From: Chryseobacterium cupriresistens | GTDB lineage: Bacteria; Bacteroidota; Bacteroidia; Flavobacteriales; Weeksellaceae | Direction: 5' to 3' | Length of the DNA: 64,000 bases | NCBI RefSeq assembly: GCF_046614675.1 | Contig: NZ_JBKKJT010000009.1 | Coordinates: forward strand, 62,001-126,000 | Shown here: piece by piece, positions 18,849 through 26,872 of the stretch | Position numbering within the stretch: the first letter of the stretch is position 1 | Layout of the letters: the number at the start of each line of letters is the position of its first letter | Position numbers and translations under genes: made by a program | Notes under the pieces: generated by a model | Told to the model about the DNA's origin: nothing | Database searches by the model: none | Seen by the model: the letters and a program-made list of their open reading frames with translations, nothing else

Positions 18849-20207
18849 TTATGCGTTCTTTTCAACAGCCGGGATAGGGTCAGCATAATGTGCCAATCCA
18901 TAATTTTGTGTCTGAGACAACTCTGGGTTTTTCACGTGCCACTCAAATTCATCTCTGAAGTGACGGATCGCTGCTGCAACCGGCCAAGCTGCTGCATCAC
19001 CCAACGGACAAATCGTATTTCCTTCGATTTTTCTCTGGATATCCCAAAGCAGATCGATATCTTCCATTTTTCCTTCTCCTTTCTCGATTTTCTTTAAAAT
19101 CTTGTACATCCATCCCGTTCCTTCACGGCAAGGTGTACATTGTCCGCAGCTTTCGTGATTGTAGAATCTCGCCAATGTCATGGTGTGTTCTACAATACAC
19201 TGGTCTTCATCCAAAACGATGAAACCTCCTGAACCCATCATGGTTCCGGTAGCAAAACCACCATCTGCCAATGATTCATAATTCATATATCTTGGCTCTC
19301 CGTTCACGGTTCTTAGCAATAGATTTGCTGGAACAATCGGAACAGAACTTCCTCCAGGAATACAAGCCTTTAATTTTTTACCATCCTTAATACCACCGCA
19401 ATATTCATCAGAATAAATGAATTCCTCTACAGTGATCGTCATATCGATTTCGTATACACCCGGTTTGTTGATGTTCCCACAAGCAGAAATCAATTTCGTA
19501 CCTGTAGATCTTCCCACCCCGATTTTAGCATACTCAGCACCTGTAATATCAATGATCGGAACTACTGCCGCAATAGATTCAACGTTGTTTACCACTGTTG
19601 GTCTTTCCCAAAGACCTTTTACAGCCGGGAATGGTGGTTTTAATCTCGGGTTACCTCTTTTTCCTTCAAGGGACTCAAGCAATGCCGTTTCTTCACCGCA
19701 GATGTATGCTCCACCACCTCTCTGTACATAGATTTCAAGATCGAAACCGGTTCCTAAAATATTTTTACCTAAAAATCCTGCTGCTTTAGCTTCTTCAATA
19801 GCTTCTTCAAGGATATCCGGAATCCACGAATATTCTCCACGGATGTAGATATAAGAAGTATTGGATCCTAAACAGTAAGAAGAAATTAGCATTCCCTCAA
19901 TCAATAAATGAGGAAGGAACTCCATCAGATATCTGTCCTTGAATGTTCCAGGTTCAGATTCATCCGCATTCACAACAAGGTGTCTTGGAACACCTTCAGG
20001 TTTGGCCAGAAAGCTCCATTTCATTCCTGTTGGGAATCCAGCTCCACCACGACCTCTCAGTCCTGAAGCTTTTACTTCTTCAAGAATTTCGTCCGGAGTC
20101 ATCTTCAAGGCTTTTTCAGCTGCTGTATAACCTCCCTGTTTACGGTAAGTCTCAAAGTAGCGGATACCTTCTATATGTGCGTCTTTAAGTAAAAGTTTTT
20201 TACTCAT
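18849..20207 (-). CDS. nuoF: NADH-quinone oxidoreductase subunit F (NADH/FMN)
   Basis: 452 residues. The FMN/NADH-binding glycine-rich motif GLRGRGGAGFPTGMKW (about 50-65), a second binding segment (GAGAYICGEETALLESLEG type, seen as GGGAYICGEETALLESLEG), the SLBB region and the N3 [4Fe-4S] ligands (SCGQCTPCREG and a distal Cys in NTICPLGD) are all present. It oxidises NADH and passes electrons via FMN into the iron-sulfur chain. Normal length. Confidence 0.97.
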   Translation of the reverse strand: MSKKLLLKDAHIEGIRYFETYRKQGGYTAAEKALKMTPDEILEEVKASGLRGRGGAGFPTGMKWSFLAKPEGVPRHLVVNADESEPGTFKDRYLMEFLPHLLIEGMLISSYCLGSNTSYIYIRGEYSWIPDILEEAIEEAKAAGFLGKNILGTGFDLEIYVQRGGGAYICGEETALLESLEGKRGNPRLKPPFPAVKGLWERPTVVNNVESIAAVVPIIDITGAEYAKIGVGRSTGTKLISACGNINKPGVYEIDMTITVEEFIYSDEYCGGIKDGKKLKACIPGGSSVPIVPANLLLRTVNGEPRYMNYESLADGGFATGTMMGSGGFIVLDEDQCIVEHTMTLARFYNHESCGQCTPCREGTGWMYKILKKIEKGEGKMEDIDLLWDIQRKIEGNTICPLGDAAAWPVAAAIRHFRDEFEWHVKNPELSQTQNYGLAHYADPIPAVEKNA

Positions 20208-20314
20208 TGTTTATTATGCTTTTCGCTATTGGCCATTGGCTTCTAGCTTTTTATAATTATTAAAGAAAATAACTGAATAATTTAAAATCTAAAATGTAGA
20301 ATTTAAAATTTCTA
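20208..20314. repeat. GCTATTGGCCATTGGCTTC-type element in the nuoE-nuoF gap
   Basis: A 107-base gap. Near 20220-20250 it carries a CGCTATTGGCCATTGGCTTC element that recurs in the nuoC-nuoD gap (22153-22214). Further on is an A/T-rich set of AAAATCTAAAATGTAGAATT-like words. No coding potential. Confidence 0.6.
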
Positions 20315-20824
20315 TTAGTCTAAAGCAACTTGTCCCTGTCTGCAAAGATCAAGGATTTCATCTACTTTTTCTATCGTTAAATTTTCATGAAAGAATTTCC
20401 CTAGCTGCATCATGGGTGCGTATCCGCATGCTCCAAGACATTCAGCTGGTTTTAAAGTAAACATACCATCTTCAGTAGTTTCTCCATCCTTAATGTTCAG
20501 TTTGGTTCTGATATGATCCAGAATTTTTTCGCTTCCACAAACCATACAAGGTCCTGTTCTGCAAACTTCCAGTACATATTTACCTACCGGCTTCATATTG
20601 AACATCGTATAGAAAGTAGCCACTTCATATACTTCGATCGGTTGGATACTTAATAGTCCGGCAACATAATCCATCATAGGAACATCTAACCATCCTCCGA
20701 ATTCTTTCTGTGCCAAGTGAAGTACAGGAAGAAGAGCAGATTTTTGTCTTCCTTCAGGATATCTTGCGATAATTTTGTGTACCTGTGCTAAACTTTCCGG
20801 TTTAAAAGCTATTGTTTCGCTCAT
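20315..20824 (-). CDS. nuoE: NADH-quinone oxidoreductase subunit E ([2Fe-2S])
   Basis: 169 residues, thioredoxin-like fold. The [2Fe-2S] (N1a) ligands are seen as CRTGPC (C-x4-C) and CLGACG (C-x3-C). It forms the NADH-dehydrogenase module with NuoF and NuoG. Normal size; flanked by repeat elements on both sides. Confidence 0.96.
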   Translation of the reverse strand: MSETIAFKPESLAQVHKIIARYPEGRQKSALLPVLHLAQKEFGGWLDVPMMDYVAGLLSIQPIEVYEVATFYTMFNMKPVGKYVLEVCRTGPCMVCGSEKILDHIRTKLNIKDGETTEDGMFTLKPAECLGACGYAPMMQLGKFFHENLTIEKVDEILDLCRQGQVALD

Positions 20825-20928
20825 TTTTTATCTAAGATTTCAGATGCCAGATTTCAGACATCAGATTTTAAATTTATATATAAAGCGAAGAGTCTAACAT
20901 CTGAAATCTGATGTCTGACATCTTCTTT
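20825..20928. repeat. Inverted AGATTTCAGATG-type repeat in the nuoD-nuoE gap
   Basis: This 104-base gap has AGATTTCAGATGCCAGATTTC near its left end and the inverted form (CATCTGAAATCTGATGTCTG) near its right end, separated by about 35 A/T-rich bases. AGATTTCAGATG and CATCTGAAATCT are exact complements, so the transcript could form a stem. Same family as 16801-16889. Confidence 0.75.
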
Positions 20929-22152
20929 TTATGCGTCTAATTCTCCCGCAATAATATTCATACTACACATCGTTACAATGGCATCTGAAATTACAGAACC
21001 TGTAATCATTTCAGGGTATGCCTGATAGTAGATGAAGCATGGTCTTCTGAAGTGAAGTCTGTAAGGACTTCTTCCTCCGTCACTCACAAGATAGAAACCT
21101 AATTCTCCGTTTCCACCTTCTACAGCATGATAAACTTCTCCTTTCGGTACATCGGTTTCTCCCATTACGATTTTGAAATGGTAGATCAATGCTTCCATTT
21201 TCTGGTATACATCTGCCTTTTCAGGAAGATAGAAATCAGGGACATCCGCATGGAATGGCCCCTCCGGAAGATTTTCGTATGCTTGTTTGATAATTTTGAT
21301 TGATTCCCAGACTTCCTGTTGACGAACCATGAAACGGTCGTAAGTATCTCCTGAAGTTCCTACCGGAATAATGAAGTCGAAATCCTGATATGAAGAATAA
21401 GGCTGCGCAACTCGTACATCGTAATCTACCCCTGCTGCACGTAAGTTAGGACCTGTGAAACCGTAGCTTAAAGCTCTTTCGGCAGAAATAGCTCCTGTAC
21501 CGATGGTTCTGTCCATGAAAATTCTGTTTCTTTCTAATAAAGTACAGAATTCTTTGAATCTTGGTGGGAAAGTTTTTAAGAAATCCTTGATCAGCTCATG
21601 GAATTTAGGAGTGAAATCTCTTTCAAAACCTCCGATTCTTCCCATATTGGTTGTCATTCTGGCTCCGCAGATTTGCTCATACATATCATAAATACGTTCT
21701 CTTTCGATGAACATATAAGTAAGACCTGTAATAGCTCCTGAGTCCATTCCGGTTACCCCGTTACAGATCAGGTGGTCACCGATTCTGGCAAGCTCCATCA
21801 GGATAACGCGCATATAGTCTACGCGTTTTGGAACTTCTACGCCAATCAGTTTTTCTACTGTCATGTGCCAGCCTAAGTTATTGATGGGTGCAGAACAGTA
21901 ATTCATACGGTCCGTAAGGGTAGTGATCTGAGAATAGTTTCTTCTTTCAGAAATTTTCTCAAATGCTCTGTGGATATATCCTACGGTTTGCTCTGCGTGA
22001 AGGATTCTTTCTCCGTCCATCGTTAAGATATTCTGGAAAATCCCGTGCGTAGCAGGGTGGGTAGGTCCCAGATTCAGGGTGTATAATTGTCCGTCAATCT
22101 GTTCCTTACTTTCGTACTGGTTTAGTATATTAGATAATGAGTTATCTTTCAT
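20929..22152 (-). CDS. nuoD: NADH-quinone oxidoreductase subunit D (49 kDa)
   Basis: 407 residues, separate from NuoC (not fused). GPTHPATHG near residue 30 and the C-terminal R-x3-C-type segment (RRPCFIYYQAY) mark the nickel-hydrogenase-derived 49-kDa family. It forms the quinone-reduction site with NuoB and NuoH. Normal length. Confidence 0.97.
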   Translation of the reverse strand: MKDNSLSNILNQYESKEQIDGQLYTLNLGPTHPATHGIFQNILTMDGERILHAEQTVGYIHRAFEKISERRNYSQITTLTDRMNYCSAPINNLGWHMTVEKLIGVEVPKRVDYMRVILMELARIGDHLICNGVTGMDSGAITGLTYMFIERERIYDMYEQICGARMTTNMGRIGGFERDFTPKFHELIKDFLKTFPPRFKEFCTLLERNRIFMDRTIGTGAISAERALSYGFTGPNLRAAGVDYDVRVAQPYSSYQDFDFIIPVGTSGDTYDRFMVRQQEVWESIKIIKQAYENLPEGPFHADVPDFYLPEKADVYQKMEALIYHFKIVMGETDVPKGEVYHAVEGGNGELGFYLVSDGGRSPYRLHFRRPCFIYYQAYPEMITGSVISDAIVTMCSMNIIAGELDA

Positions 22153-22214
22153 AATGATTGCTTTTAGCTATTTGCTTCTGGCTATTGGCTAGCTGCCATT
22201 GGCCATTCGCTTTT
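22153..22214. repeat. GGCTATTGGCTAGCTGCCAT-type element in the nuoC-nuoD gap
   Basis: A 62-base gap made of GCTATTTGCTTCTGGCTATT and GGCTAGCTGCCATTGGCCAT words, related to the element in the nuoE-nuoF gap. The internal GCTAGC and TGGCCA are palindromic. No gene. Confidence 0.6.
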
Positions 22215-22709
22215 TTATCTTCCGAACATGCTATCGTTCTTGTCGGTTCTTGTACCGTCTTCAAGGCGATATTCCTTCAACATTGGGTGGTATCCAAGAT
22301 CTTCCATATTTAAAATAGGTCTGAGATCCGGGTGTCCTTTAAATTTAATCCCATAGAAATCATACGTTTCTCTTTCCATCCAGTTAGCTCCTGCAAATAG
22401 CTCTACAAGAGAGTCTACTTCAATATTTTCTCTGGACATAAAGATTTTCAGACGTAATCTGAAATTGGCCATCATATTGTGCAAATGGTATACAACACCA
22501 ATTTCCTTTTCAGGGAATTCAGGATAATGAATACCACAGATATCCGTAAGGAAATTAAATTCCAGTGATGAATCTTTCAGATAGTGAATGATTTTCTTAA
22601 TATCTTCTTTCTTCACTTCAATAGTCAACATTCCATAAGGTTCTGAGCTTGAAATGACAGATTCCGGAAATTCTCTTGTGATTGCTTCTAATACAAATTC
22701 GTTTGTCAT
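22215..22709 (-). CDS. nuoC: NADH-quinone oxidoreductase subunit C (30 kDa)
   Basis: 164 residues. The 30-kDa family signature is clear: NWMERETYDFYGIKFKGHPD followed by LRPIL (about 108-132). It ends near a GTRTDKNDSMFGR tail. Structural subunit of the peripheral arm, next to NuoD. It follows nuoB by 6 bases. Confidence 0.95.
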   Translation of the reverse strand: MTNEFVLEAITREFPESVISSSEPYGMLTIEVKKEDIKKIIHYLKDSSLEFNFLTDICGIHYPEFPEKEIGVVYHLHNMMANFRLRLKIFMSRENIEVDSLVELFAGANWMERETYDFYGIKFKGHPDLRPILNMEDLGYHPMLKEYRLEDGTRTDKNDSMFGR

Positions 22710-22715
22710 TTCCGT

Positions 22716-23276
22716 TTAGTTGCTTATGTTGTAAGAATCTAATAATTTCTGATATTCAGGCATGTCTCTTCTTCTGATGCTTTCGCTTTCTGCAAGAGCC
22801 TGTACCTGCATTACACCTTCAATGATCTGTTCAGGTCTTGGAGGACATCCGGGAACGTAAACGTCTACCGGAATAATCTTGTCAATTCCCTGAAGTACAG
22901 AATACGTATCAAAAATACCACCGCTGGAAGCACAAGCTCCAACTGCTACCACCCATTTCGGCTCAGCCATCTGAGTGTACACTTCTTTCAGGACAGGTCC
23001 TAATTTCTTTGATATAGTTCCGCAAACCATCAGCATATCTGCCTGTCTTGGAGAGAAAGAGTTTCTTTCCATACCAAATCTTGAAGCATCATATGTCGGG
23101 TTCAGGGTAGCCATAAACTCGATACCACAACAAGAGGTTGCAAAGGGTAACGGCCAAAGTGAAAACTTTCTTGCCATCCCGATTACACTGCTCAGTTTTG
23201 TTGCGAAAAACCCTTCTCCTTCATAGCCTTCGGGAGCAGGTGCATCTGTTCTTATTACTGGTTTTTTATCTGACAT
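22716..23276 (-). CDS. nuoB: NADH-quinone oxidoreductase subunit B (N2 cluster)
   Basis: 186 residues from the ATG at 23274-23276 (MSDKKPVIRTD). A longer frame from 23324 adds 16 residues of non-conserved Lys/Phe-rich sequence read through the gap and is less likely. The N2 [4Fe-4S] ligands are visible as the paired Cys in TSCCGIEF, a Cys in VGACASSGGIFD and one in VPGCPPRPEQII. It donates electrons to quinone. Confidence 0.95.
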   Translation of the reverse strand: MSDKKPVIRTDAPAPEGYEGEGFFATKLSSVIGMARKFSLWPLPFATSCCGIEFMATLNPTYDASRFGMERNSFSPRQADMLMVCGTISKKLGPVLKEVYTQMAEPKWVVAVGACASSGGIFDTYSVLQGIDKIIPVDVYVPGCPPRPEQIIEGVMQVQALAESESIRRRDMPEYQKLLDSYNISN

Positions 23277-23370
23277 TTTCTTTTGTTGATATTTAAAGAT
23301 TAAAACTTTTATAAATTTAATCATCTCTGTTTTTAAATGATTAAATTATTCAATCTTTTAATGTTAAAAT
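23277..23370. repeat. A/T-rich inverted element in the nuoA-nuoB gap
   Basis: A 94-base gap with AAATTTAATCATC, AAATGATTAAATT, GATTAAAACTTTT and CAATCTTTTAATG words. TTTAATCAT and ATGATTAAA are exact complements, so it could fold. Another member of the varied small elements that fill nuo gaps. Confidence 0.45.
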
Positions 23371-23742
23371 TTATTTATCCCAATCCAGTGCGCCTCGTTT
23401 CCAGACATAGAAAAACGCTACGAAGAAGATCGCAACGAATGTAAGCACGGCAAGGAAACCTTCCATACCGAATTCTCTGAAGTTTACAGCGTAAGGATAA
23501 AAGAATACGATTTCAATATCGAATAGTACGAACAATACCGCAGTCAGGAAGTACTTGATAGAAAACGGTGTTCTGGCGTTTCCTTCTACAGGAACCCCAC
23601 ATTCCCAGCTTTGGTTTTTTACAGAGTTTCCTTTTTTCTGCTGTGGACCTAAGAAATGTGCTCCAAGCAAAGAAACCGCTACAAATCCTACTGCTACACC
23701 AGCCTGGATAAGGATTGGAATATAACTTTCAGGTAAATTCAT
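23371..23742 (-). CDS. nuoA: NADH-quinone oxidoreductase subunit A
   Basis: 123 residues, three membrane helices. The family motifs QSWECGVP (about 43-50) and VLFDIEIVFFYPYAVNF (about 70-86) are present. It is the first gene of the nuo operon and borders the quinone chamber with NuoH and NuoJ. Confidence 0.95.
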   Translation of the reverse strand: MNLPESYIPILIQAGVAVGFVAVSLLGAHFLGPQQKKGNSVKNQSWECGVPVEGNARTPFSIKYFLTAVLFVLFDIEIVFFYPYAVNFREFGMEGFLAVLTFVAIFFVAFFYVWKRGALDWDK

Positions 23743-23765
23743 TTTTGCATTATTATCTCAATTTG

Positions 23766-23773
23766 CAAATTTA
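23766..23773 (-). promoter_or_regulatory. Possible -7 box of the nuo operon
   Basis: On the minus strand the sequence reads TAAATTTG, an exact match to the Bacteroidota -7 consensus TAnnTTTG, 23 bases upstream of the nuoA start. No good -33 TTG lies at the expected 19-21 base spacing, so support is partial. Confidence 0.4.
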
Positions 23774-24015
23774 GCGAATAAACAAGAAAGCATGAAATTT
23801 ATCAGCTTAAAAGTCGGATGAAAATGAGCTAAACCGGTAATTTAGAATCAATAAAAATTAGCTTTTTATGATTATTTTTTCGTGGTGTTTTTCCCCTTTT
23901 TTTGTAGTAACTCTGGAAAAATTGCATCCCATCATGTATATCGTGGATATTTTGAATTTATTTATTGAGGAATAAAAACAAGTGATTAAATGACCTATTG
24001 GGCTATGGTTATCGT
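23774..24015. other. Intergenic region upstream of nuoA
   Basis: About 240 A/T-rich bases between the nuo promoter region and the small membrane protein gene. No gene, RNA motif or clear hairpin was recognised. Confidence 0.4.
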
Positions 24016-24201
24016 CTATTTTTTCATTTTTTTCAAAAGAGTATAGGCCATAAAGGAAATATATCCAAAAAGAATACTAGCAAAAAGAATATTGATTACG
24101 GTGTTTGTTTTGTCATCAGGTGACTGGAAAAAGATATTATAACTGATAAATCCAGCAATTAAAATAGCAAATATAATGAGCTGTGGTTTCATAAAATTCA
24201 A
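24016..24201 (-). CDS. Small two-helix membrane protein
   Basis: 61 residues (MNFMKPQLIIFAILIAGFIS...). Two hydrophobic helices (about 7-25 and 34-55) flank a polar SPDDKTNT turn, and the C-terminus is Lys-rich (LLKKMKK). An internal ATG (MKPQL) four codons in could be the real start. It lies 31 bases downstream of the GNAT gene on the same strand and may be co-transcribed. Family not recognised. Confidence 0.55.
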   Translation of the reverse strand: MNFMKPQLIIFAILIAGFISYNIFFQSPDDKTNTVINILFASILFGYISFMAYTLLKKMKK

Positions 24202-24232
24202 AGTTTAGGTGTTATATAAGATAGATTATCAA

Positions 24233-25360
24233 TTACTTGAGTTTCATTGAATACGTTCTTCTTCTTTTATGATTTACCGGATTGTAATCCTGCCACAACA
24301 GCTGAATACTTTTGTTTTCTTCGAGTTCCGGGTTGGTTTCAAGGTATTTTACTCCCTTTTTTCTGAATATATCCCAGATTTCTTTGAAAATAATAGAAGT
24401 GACTCCTCTTCTCTGATAATCAGGGTGAATTCCGATCAGGTAAAAATTGGCTCTGTCATTTTTCTTTCCTGCCTGTAAGAAATGCCACCAGCCGAATGGA
24501 AGCAGTTTTCCTCCGGATTTTTGCAGCGCTTTGGAATAAGAAGGCATTGTAATGGCAAATGAGATCAGATTGTTGTTTTCATCAGCGATACATACAATAA
24601 AATCTTTATCGATGAGTTTGAAATATTTCTCTTTGTAGGTTTTACGCTGCTCGTCCGAAATAGGGGTGTACGTGGAAAGGTGTTTGTAAGTTTCATCCAA
24701 AAGATCAAACATAGGATCCACATACTGAATAATCTCTTCTTTCGTTTTGAATTTTAAAACTCTCAGTTTGTACTTTTCAGAAATAAGCTGATTGAACTTG
24801 TGGATTTTATCCGGTAAGGTTTCAGGGAAAATGATTTCAAACTCCACCCATTCTTTTTCTTTGATTAAACCCAGGTTTTCAAGATGCTGAGGATAATAAG
24901 CATGGTTGTAAATTCCAATCATGGTTGCAAGCTGGTCGAAACCTTTTACCAGCATTCCAGCTTTATCAAGATTGGTGAAGCCCATAGGCCCTTCAATTTT
25001 GTCAATACTTTTTTCTTTAGCGTAATCAACTACTTTTTGAATTAATGCCTTTGAAACTTCAGCATCATCAATAAAATCGATCCATCCGAAACGAACTTTT
25101 TTAATTCCTAATTCTCTCTCTTCCTTATGATTGATCAGAACGGCAATTCTTCCTACAATCCTGTCATTCTTATAGGCAAGATACTGTTTTGCCTCAGAAT
25201 ATTGAAGCGCAGGATTTTCATCAGCATTCCAGATGTTGATTTCGTCATTGATAAAAGACGGAACATAGTAGGGATTGTTTTTATACAAATCCATCGGAAA
25301 CTTTACGAATTGCTTGAGCTGACCCGCTGTTTTTACTTCAATAATTGAAACTGTAGACAT
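24233..25360 (-). CDS. GNAT-family N-acetyltransferase-like protein
   Basis: 375 residues, a two-lobed GNAT protein found widely in Bacteroidota. The C-terminal half has the acetyl-CoA-binding pattern: FYLIGIHPDYQRRGVTSIIF (about 305-325), where Q-R-R-G-V matches motif A (Q/R-x-x-G-x-G/A). The N-terminal half contains VGRIAVLINHKEE and GPMGFTNLDKAGMLVKGFDQ, typical of the family. Substrate unknown. It is divergent from the zinc metallopeptidase gene. Confidence 0.8.
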   Translation of the reverse strand: MSTVSIIEVKTAGQLKQFVKFPMDLYKNNPYYVPSFINDEINIWNADENPALQYSEAKQYLAYKNDRIVGRIAVLINHKEERELGIKKVRFGWIDFIDDAEVSKALIQKVVDYAKEKSIDKIEGPMGFTNLDKAGMLVKGFDQLATMIGIYNHAYYPQHLENLGLIKEKEWVEFEIIFPETLPDKIHKFNQLISEKYKLRVLKFKTKEEIIQYVDPMFDLLDETYKHLSTYTPISDEQRKTYKEKYFKLIDKDFIVCIADENNNLISFAITMPSYSKALQKSGGKLLPFGWWHFLQAGKKNDRANFYLIGIHPDYQRRGVTSIIFKEIWDIFRKKGVKYLETNPELEENKSIQLLWQDYNPVNHKRRRTYSMKLK

Positions 25361-25383
25361 GTTTTTTGAGAGGAATTAAAGGA

Positions 25384-25391
25384 CAAATATA
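25384..25391 (-). promoter_or_regulatory. Possible -7 box for the GNAT gene
   Basis: Reads TATATTTG on the minus strand, matching TAnnTTTG, 23 bases upstream of the GNAT ATG. No convincing -33 element at the right distance. Confidence 0.35.
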
Positions 25392-25464
25392 AATAATAAT
25401 ATCGTATACTTTGGCACAGTTTTTATATGATTATGGGTAAAATTAAACACAAAATTTATATAAA

Positions 25465-26175
25465 ATGGTGGGTTATTATATCATTATTGGTATTTCAATG
25501 TTGGTGAGCTGGTGGGTTTCGTCCAGATTGAAATCGAAATTTGAATATTATTCCAATGTACACCTTCGAAATGGCCTTTCAGGCAAAGAAGTAGCGGAAA
25601 AGATGTTGAGAGATAACGGGATAAATGATGTTCAGGTAATATCAGTACCCGGGCAGTTGACGGACCACTATAATCCGGCAGATAAAACAGTGAACCTTTC
25701 GGAAGGAGTTTATATGCAGAGAAATGCAGCGGCAGCGGCAGTAGCAGCTCACGAGTGCGGACATGCAGTGCAGCATGCGGTAGGATATTCTATGCTGAAT
25801 TTACGTTCAAAGCTGGTTCCTATTGTAAATATAAGTTCTAATCTGATGCAGTTTGTTCTTATTGCGGGTATCGCAGTAATGGCGGCATCAAGAACAATTG
25901 AAAACCCAAATGGAAATACGACTGTTCTTGCCATCGGAGTAGCAATGTTTGCGATGACCACTCTTTTTGCTTTTGTAACGCTTCCCGTGGAATACGATGC
26001 AAGTAACAGGGCGATGAAGTGGCTTAAAGATACAGGAACTGTAACTGCAGAAGAGTTTGTTGGAGTACAGGACAGCCTGAAATGGGCAGCAAGAACTTAC
26101 GTGGTGGCAGCCTTAGGCTCTCTGGCACAACTTCTTTACTGGGCATCTTTGCTTCTTGGTGGAAGAAGGGATTAG
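25465..26175 (+). CDS. YugP-like membrane zinc metallopeptidase
   Basis: 236 residues. The zinc motif HECGHAVQH (HExxH in AAHECGHAVQHA, about 92-103) follows a beta region (YNPADKTVNLSEGVY). Membrane helices sit at the N-terminus (3-18), about 128-150, 155-175 and the C-terminus. This matches the Zn-dependent neutral protease 2/YugP family (Pfam Zn_peptidase_2), whose substrates are unknown. Its stop overlaps the stop of the convergent yigZ-like gene by three to four bases. Confidence 0.9.
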   Translation: MVGYYIIIGISMLVSWWVSSRLKSKFEYYSNVHLRNGLSGKEVAEKMLRDNGINDVQVISVPGQLTDHYNPADKTVNLSEGVYMQRNAAAAAVAAHECGHAVQHAVGYSMLNLRSKLVPIVNISSNLMQFVLIAGIAVMAASRTIENPNGNTTVLAIGVAMFAMTTLFAFVTLPVEYDASNRAMKWLKDTGTVTAEEFVGVQDSLKWAARTYVVAALGSLAQLLYWASLLLGGRRD

Positions 26176-26777
26176 TCATTAAATTCAAATGAAACATATT
26201 GCATCTCGGAAAGCTTTTCTGAGATGCTTTCTTTTTGTGCCAGTTTCAGTGAGGCGGTAAGAATACAGTTTTCATTCGCATCGAAGTTCAAAACTTTAGC
26301 ATCAAATTTTGAAAGTAAGGTGAAAATCGTATTCTGTTGATTGAAGTTGAACCGGATCTCTACTTCTGTTTCCAGTTCTCTGGTAATGATGCTGGCTTCT
26401 TCCAATGTGATCTTTGCCGATTCTTTATAGGTTTTTACCAATCCTGAAACCCCTAATTTGGTTCCCCCGTAATAACGGACAACAATGACAAGTACATTGG
26501 TGATTTCATTAGCCAGAAGCTGGTTGTAAATTGGCAAACCTGCACTTCCGGAAGGCTCACCATCATCATTGGCACGGTAATTTTCACCATTTAATCCCAT
26601 TCTGAAGGCATAGCAGTGATGAGTGGCTTTCGGATGTTCTTCTCTGATCTTTTCCAGCGCACTCTTTAATTCTTTTTCATTGGTTACCGGAAAAGCAAAT
26701 CCGATGAATTTGCTCCCTTTTTCTTTTAAAAGAGTATTTTCTATGGGTTTTTCTATGGTTTTATATTCAAACGTCAT
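26172..26777 (-). CDS. YigZ/IMPACT family protein
   Basis: 201 residues from the ATG at 26775-26777 (MTFEYKTIEKPIENTLLKEK). A frame from 26840 would add 21 residues with no family similarity. The UPF0029/IMPACT signature is visible: ATHHCYAFRMG, then NDDGEPSGSAGLPIYNQL, VLVIVVRYYGGTKLGVSGLV. Members bind translation factors or ribosomes (eukaryotic IMPACT) but the bacterial role is undefined. The C-terminal part is the DUF1949-like domain. Downstream of ribD on the same strand. Confidence 0.88.
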   Translation of the reverse strand: MTFEYKTIEKPIENTLLKEKGSKFIGFAFPVTNEKELKSALEKIREEHPKATHHCYAFRMGLNGENYRANDDGEPSGSAGLPIYNQLLANEITNVLVIVVRYYGGTKLGVSGLVKTYKESAKITLEEASIITRELETEVEIRFNFNQQNTIFTLLSKFDAKVLNFDANENCILTASLKLAQKESISEKLSEMQYVSFEFND

Positions 26778-26845
26778 TGGAGGTTCCTGCTTTGTTGATG
26801 CAAAAATATTAAATGCTTTACGATTCTGCACCATGATCATAAATT

Positions 26846-26867
26846 AAGCCGTCAGTTTAGACGGCTT
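26846..26867 (-). terminator. Hairpin after ribD
   Basis: Arms AAGCCGTC (26846-26853) and GACGGCTT (26860-26867) with a 6-base loop, 6 bases past the ribD stop on the minus strand. Its better T-run is on the plus strand, so its efficiency for ribD is uncertain. It lies within the rejected N-terminal extension region of yigZ. Confidence 0.55.
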
Positions 26868-26872
26868 TTCTT

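Noticed and set aside
22716..23324. Longer NuoB starting at 23324
   Set aside because: The added residues are read from the repeat-filled gap; the conserved start is the ATG at 23276.
26778..26840. N-terminal extension of the YigZ-like protein
   Set aside because: It is not family-like and lies next to the ribD terminator region; the start at 26777 gives the usual length.
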